Assembly: GCF_001517625.2 (NCBI RefSeq)
Contig: NZ_LN999828.1
Coordinates: 2,044,661-2,108,660, forward strand
Direction of reading: 5' to 3'
Origin: Clostridium sp. AT4
Lineage (GTDB): Bacteria > Bacillota > Clostridia > Lachnospirales > Lachnospiraceae
Length of the DNA stretch: 64,000 nt
The notes below the pieces were generated by a model. It was given only the letters and a program-made list of their open reading frames with translations. It was not told the DNA's origin and searched no databases. Both the position numbers and the translations under genes were made by a program. Positions 61,481 to 64,000 of the stretch are shown here, one piece after another; position 1 is the stretch's first letter; the number at the start of each line of letters is the position of its first letter.

Positions 61481-63649
61481 TTATATATTTCCGCTTTCTA
61501 TGGGTTTAAAGATCCGGGTCACTGCCGGGTCGTCCTCTCCCCTGTATTCCTTTACCCGCTGCACCGCCTCCAGGCAGAACTGCTCCTGAGAATTTATTAA
61601 GACCTTTCCCCGCTTATCCTCCTTTTCGTAGGTGCCGTCCGGCTGTAAAATGTGGGCTTTTACATTATCTTCCAGTTCTACCTTCAGAATATGGATGACC
61701 TGCTCCTTTAAAGCTTCATCCTCTACCGGGAACAGAATCTCCACCCGGCGGTCCAGATTCCGCGGCATCCAGTCTGCACTTCCCATATAAACCTCAGGAC
61801 TTCCGTCATTGAGGAAATAAAAAATCCGGCTGTGCTCCAGGAAATTTCCCACAATGGAACGCACATGGATATGCTCGCTTAACCCTGGCACTCCGGCACG
61901 CAGACAGCAGATCCCGCGGATCACAAGCTCAATTTCCACTCCGGCACAGGAGGCCTCATAGAGAGCTTTGATGATTTCTTTGTCGCAAAGGGAGTTCATC
62001 TTTGCCATAATATGGCCTCTGCGTCCTTCCTTTGCGTGGGCTGTCTCCCGGCGGATCATTCGCAGAAACCGGTTTCTCAGCCACAGAGGCGCGACAGAAA
62101 GCTTATTCCAGGCCTTTGGCTCCGAATATCCGGACAGCATGTTAAAGACTGCCGTGGCGTCCTCGCCGATCTGGGGATCGCAGGTTAAAATGCCGCAGTC
62201 CGTATAAAGCTTTGCAGTGGAATCATTGTAATTTCCCGTACCCAGATGGACGTAGCGGCGGATTCCGTCCTCCTCCATGCGGACTGCCAGAGTGATCTTG
62301 CTGTGGGTCTTAAGTCCCACCAGGCCGTAGATCACATGGCAGCCGGCCTTTTCCAGCATTTTTGCCCAGTTGATATTATTTTCCTCATCAAAACGGGCCT
62401 TTAATTCCACCAGTACGGATACCTGCTTTCCATTCTCCGCCGCCTCTGCCAAAGCCGCAATGATGGGGGAATTTCCGCTCACACGGTAAAGGGTCTGTTT
62501 GATGGCTAAAACCTCCGGATCTCTGGCTGCGCTGCGCACAAAGTCCACCACCGGATCAAAGCTCTGATATGGGTGATGGAGCAGGATATCGCCCTTTCGG
62601 ATGTTGGTGAAAATATCATCCTCATTCATCAGGGCCGGTACCGGCTGCGGGATGTACTTGGGAGCCTTAAAGGCTTCAAAGCCTTCCAGACCATACATTT
62701 TCATAAGGAAGGTCAGATCTAATGGCCCAGGGATGCGGAAGATATCCTGACTGCTGATGGAAAGCTCCTTTTTCAGGATTTTAAGAAGCCGCTTATCTAC
62801 ATTGGATTCAATCTCCAGCCGGATTGCCTCGCCCCACTGGCGCTTTTTCAGCTGCTTCTGGATCTCCTCCAGAAGATCCACCGCCTCCTCCTCATCAATG
62901 GAAAGATCTGCATTCCGCATGATGCGGAAGGGATGAGAGGCCACAATATCATAATTTAAGAACAGGGAGGGCATATTCCGCTCAATGATCTCCTCTAAAA
63001 GGATCACCACCCTCTGCCCTGTGCCATCCTCCATTGTCTCTCTGGGAAGCTCTACGATTCTTGGCAGCACAGAGGGCACCTGCACCATGGCAAATTCCAG
63101 TTCTCCATCCCCGTTCTTTTTCTTTAACAGAGCCGCAATATTCAGGGTTTTGTTGCGGATCAGCGGGAAGGGCCGTGAGGAATCAAAGGCCATGGGGGTA
63201 AGCACCGGGTATACATTGGTCTGGAAATAGGAGTCCGCACAGGCCGCTTCCTCCTTTGTAAGATCCTCATGCTCCATGATGATCCGCAGGCCGTTCTGGC
63301 GCAAAGACGGCACCAGGGAACGGATATAGGTGGAATACTGCAGCTCCACCAGCTGATGGGTCTTTATGCTGATAGCGTCTAACTGCTCCTGAGCCGTCAT
63401 TCCTGCAATATCCTGCTTCATATATTTCGCGTGTACCATATCCTTTAGGGAAGCCACACGGACCATATAAAATTCATCCAGATTGGAGGCTGTAATGCTT
63501 AAAAATTTCAGTCGCTCAAACAAGGGCAGGCTCTTATCTCTGGCTTCGCTGAGAACCCGGTAATTAAATTCCAGCCAGCTCAGTTCCCGATTAACAAAAT
63601 TGGAGGGATCTGCTCCAAAATCTGTGGTATTTTTTTCTTTTTCTGCCAT
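61481..63649 (-). CDS. ppk1: Polyphosphate kinase 1
   Basis: A 722-residue PPK1, which builds inorganic polyphosphate from ATP. The N-domain begins NFVNRELSWLEFNYRVLSEA. The phospholipase-D-like core contains IRKGDILLHHPYQSF, VLAIKQTLYRVSGNSP, the autophosphorylated His segment LVGLKTHSKITLAVR, and HLGTGNYNDSTAKLYTD. The second His region is NFLEHSRIFYF and the end has MGSADWMPRNLDRRVEI. The length is normal. It starts 1 base after the stop of the upstream exopolyphosphatase gene, so synthesis and breakdown of polyphosphate are encoded together. Confidence 0.96.
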   Translation of the reverse strand: MAEKEKNTTDFGADPSNFVNRELSWLEFNYRVLSEARDKSLPLFERLKFLSITASNLDEFYMVRVASLKDMVHAKYMKQDIAGMTAQEQLDAISIKTHQLVELQYSTYIRSLVPSLRQNGLRIIMEHEDLTKEEAACADSYFQTNVYPVLTPMAFDSSRPFPLIRNKTLNIAALLKKKNGDGELEFAMVQVPSVLPRIVELPRETMEDGTGQRVVILLEEIIERNMPSLFLNYDIVASHPFRIMRNADLSIDEEEAVDLLEEIQKQLKKRQWGEAIRLEIESNVDKRLLKILKKELSISSQDIFRIPGPLDLTFLMKMYGLEGFEAFKAPKYIPQPVPALMNEDDIFTNIRKGDILLHHPYQSFDPVVDFVRSAARDPEVLAIKQTLYRVSGNSPIIAALAEAAENGKQVSVLVELKARFDEENNINWAKMLEKAGCHVIYGLVGLKTHSKITLAVRMEEDGIRRYVHLGTGNYNDSTAKLYTDCGILTCDPQIGEDATAVFNMLSGYSEPKAWNKLSVAPLWLRNRFLRMIRRETAHAKEGRRGHIMAKMNSLCDKEIIKALYEASCAGVEIELVIRGICCLRAGVPGLSEHIHVRSIVGNFLEHSRIFYFLNDGSPEVYMGSADWMPRNLDRRVEILFPVEDEALKEQVIHILKVELEDNVKAHILQPDGTYEKEDKRGKVLINSQEQFCLEAVQRVKEYRGEDDPAVTRIFKPIESGNI

Positions 63650-63650
63650 G

Positions 63651-64000
63651 TCATGCCCTCCTTTTCTGCTTTAACACCGGCCTTATTCCAAATATTTCCT
63701 CAAAAAAATCCGCCTTCTGTTCAAAGGACGCCCGCTCCAGAGCCAGATCTCCCGTGTATCCTGTGGTAATGACTAACTCTCCCTCCCGAATCGCCATCCG
63801 GCAGTCTGCCAGCTTGGACTTGTGGGTCTTGTCCATGGAATTTGCAAGGCGCAGGATTGCCGTCAGCTTGGCTATACGAATGGTAATGGCGCTTCGGTTT
63901 AGATTACCGCTTCCATCCTCTCCAATCTGCGTTTCCAGCTGAATGGTATCGTAATCAAAATCACGGATATTGTAGCGGACTACATTTGCGATAATCTCAC
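63651..64000 (-). CDS. Exopolyphosphatase / Ppx-GppA family protein, C-terminal part (5' end outside window)
   Basis: The minus-strand frame is open from base 64000 to the TGA at 63653-63651, giving about 115 residues of the C-terminal HD-like domain of a Ppx/GppA phosphatase. Reading on from the edge it contains AITIRIAKLTAILRLANSMD followed by KTHKSKLADCRMAI, a conserved segment of long exopolyphosphatases. The catalytic ASKHA domain is beyond the window. It is directly upstream of ppk1 with 1 base between them. Confidence 0.85.
   Translation of the reverse strand, partial: EIIANVVRYNIRDFDYDTIQLETQIGEDGSGNLNRSAITIRIAKLTAILRLANSMDKTHKSKLADCRMAIREGELVITTGYTGDLALERASFEQKADFFEEIFGIRPVLKQKRRA

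Overview
The window is a 64-kb piece of a chromosome from a Gram-positive anaerobe, most likely a Lachnospiraceae/Clostridium cluster XIVa gut species. This is inferred from gene content: AAGGAGG-type ribosome sites, type III glutamine synthetase, choline-type cell-wall-binding repeats, a DUF6483 gene, a Suv3-like helicase, VanRS-type two-component systems and a TPP riboswitch of clostridial layout. I found no rRNA, tRNA, CRISPR array or complete insertion sequence. Most genes are on the minus strand, packed in operons with 1-30 bp gaps or 1-30 bp overlaps.

Layout. (1) 1-5341, plus strand: the tail of a cell-wall-binding-repeat surface protein, then four tandem tyrosine recombinases in an A-B-A-B pattern (the fourth split by a frameshift at an A8 tract), then a PF06541 membrane protein. 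(2) 5404-11176, minus: housekeeping genes for phosphoglucomutase, Rho with a long disordered insertion, RarA and a polysaccharide deacetylase. (3) 11275-13498: an AT-rich three-gene module (HipA-like kinase, a small partner and a pRiA4b-ORF3/zinc-finger protein) bounded by two inverted copies of a 56-60 bp repeat. (4) 13585-18737, minus: a GH25 lysozyme and a second secreted protein, both with cell-wall-binding repeats, plus a fused regulator/cytidylyltransferase/choline kinase. Together these suggest a phosphocholine decoration and choline-binding-protein system. (5) 18741-24570: a four-gene GldA/F/G-type ABC operon, and a truncated MFS gene behind an attenuator-like leader.

(6) 24588-31577: a two-component system, glnN, fba and thrC. 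(7) 31651-38943: sfsA-feoA-MATE on plus; a Suv3-type RNA helicase with DUF6483 on minus; a DUF3810 metallopeptidase-like protein and a cation/proton antiporter. (8) 38981-43800, minus: a TPP-riboswitch operon of thiamine-precursor ABC transporter genes followed by TatD- and MalY-type genes. (9) 43801-54869: mixed metabolism and housekeeping (metallophosphoesterase, xpt, HAD phosphatase, a lipoprotein with a trigger-factor-like fold, M18 aminopeptidase, ABC-F, RluA, hemolysin III, GIY-YIG). (10) 55032-61313, minus: a response regulator, kinase, exported membrane protein and ABC ATPase/permease in one likely operon. (11) 61436-64000: polyphosphate kinase with the end of an exopolyphosphatase gene.

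The best candidates for unusual biology are the inverted-repeat-bounded HipA-like module, the recombinase quartet with its homopolymer frameshift, the HTH-LicC-LicA fusion beside choline-binding proteins, and the structured leader in front of the broken MFS gene.
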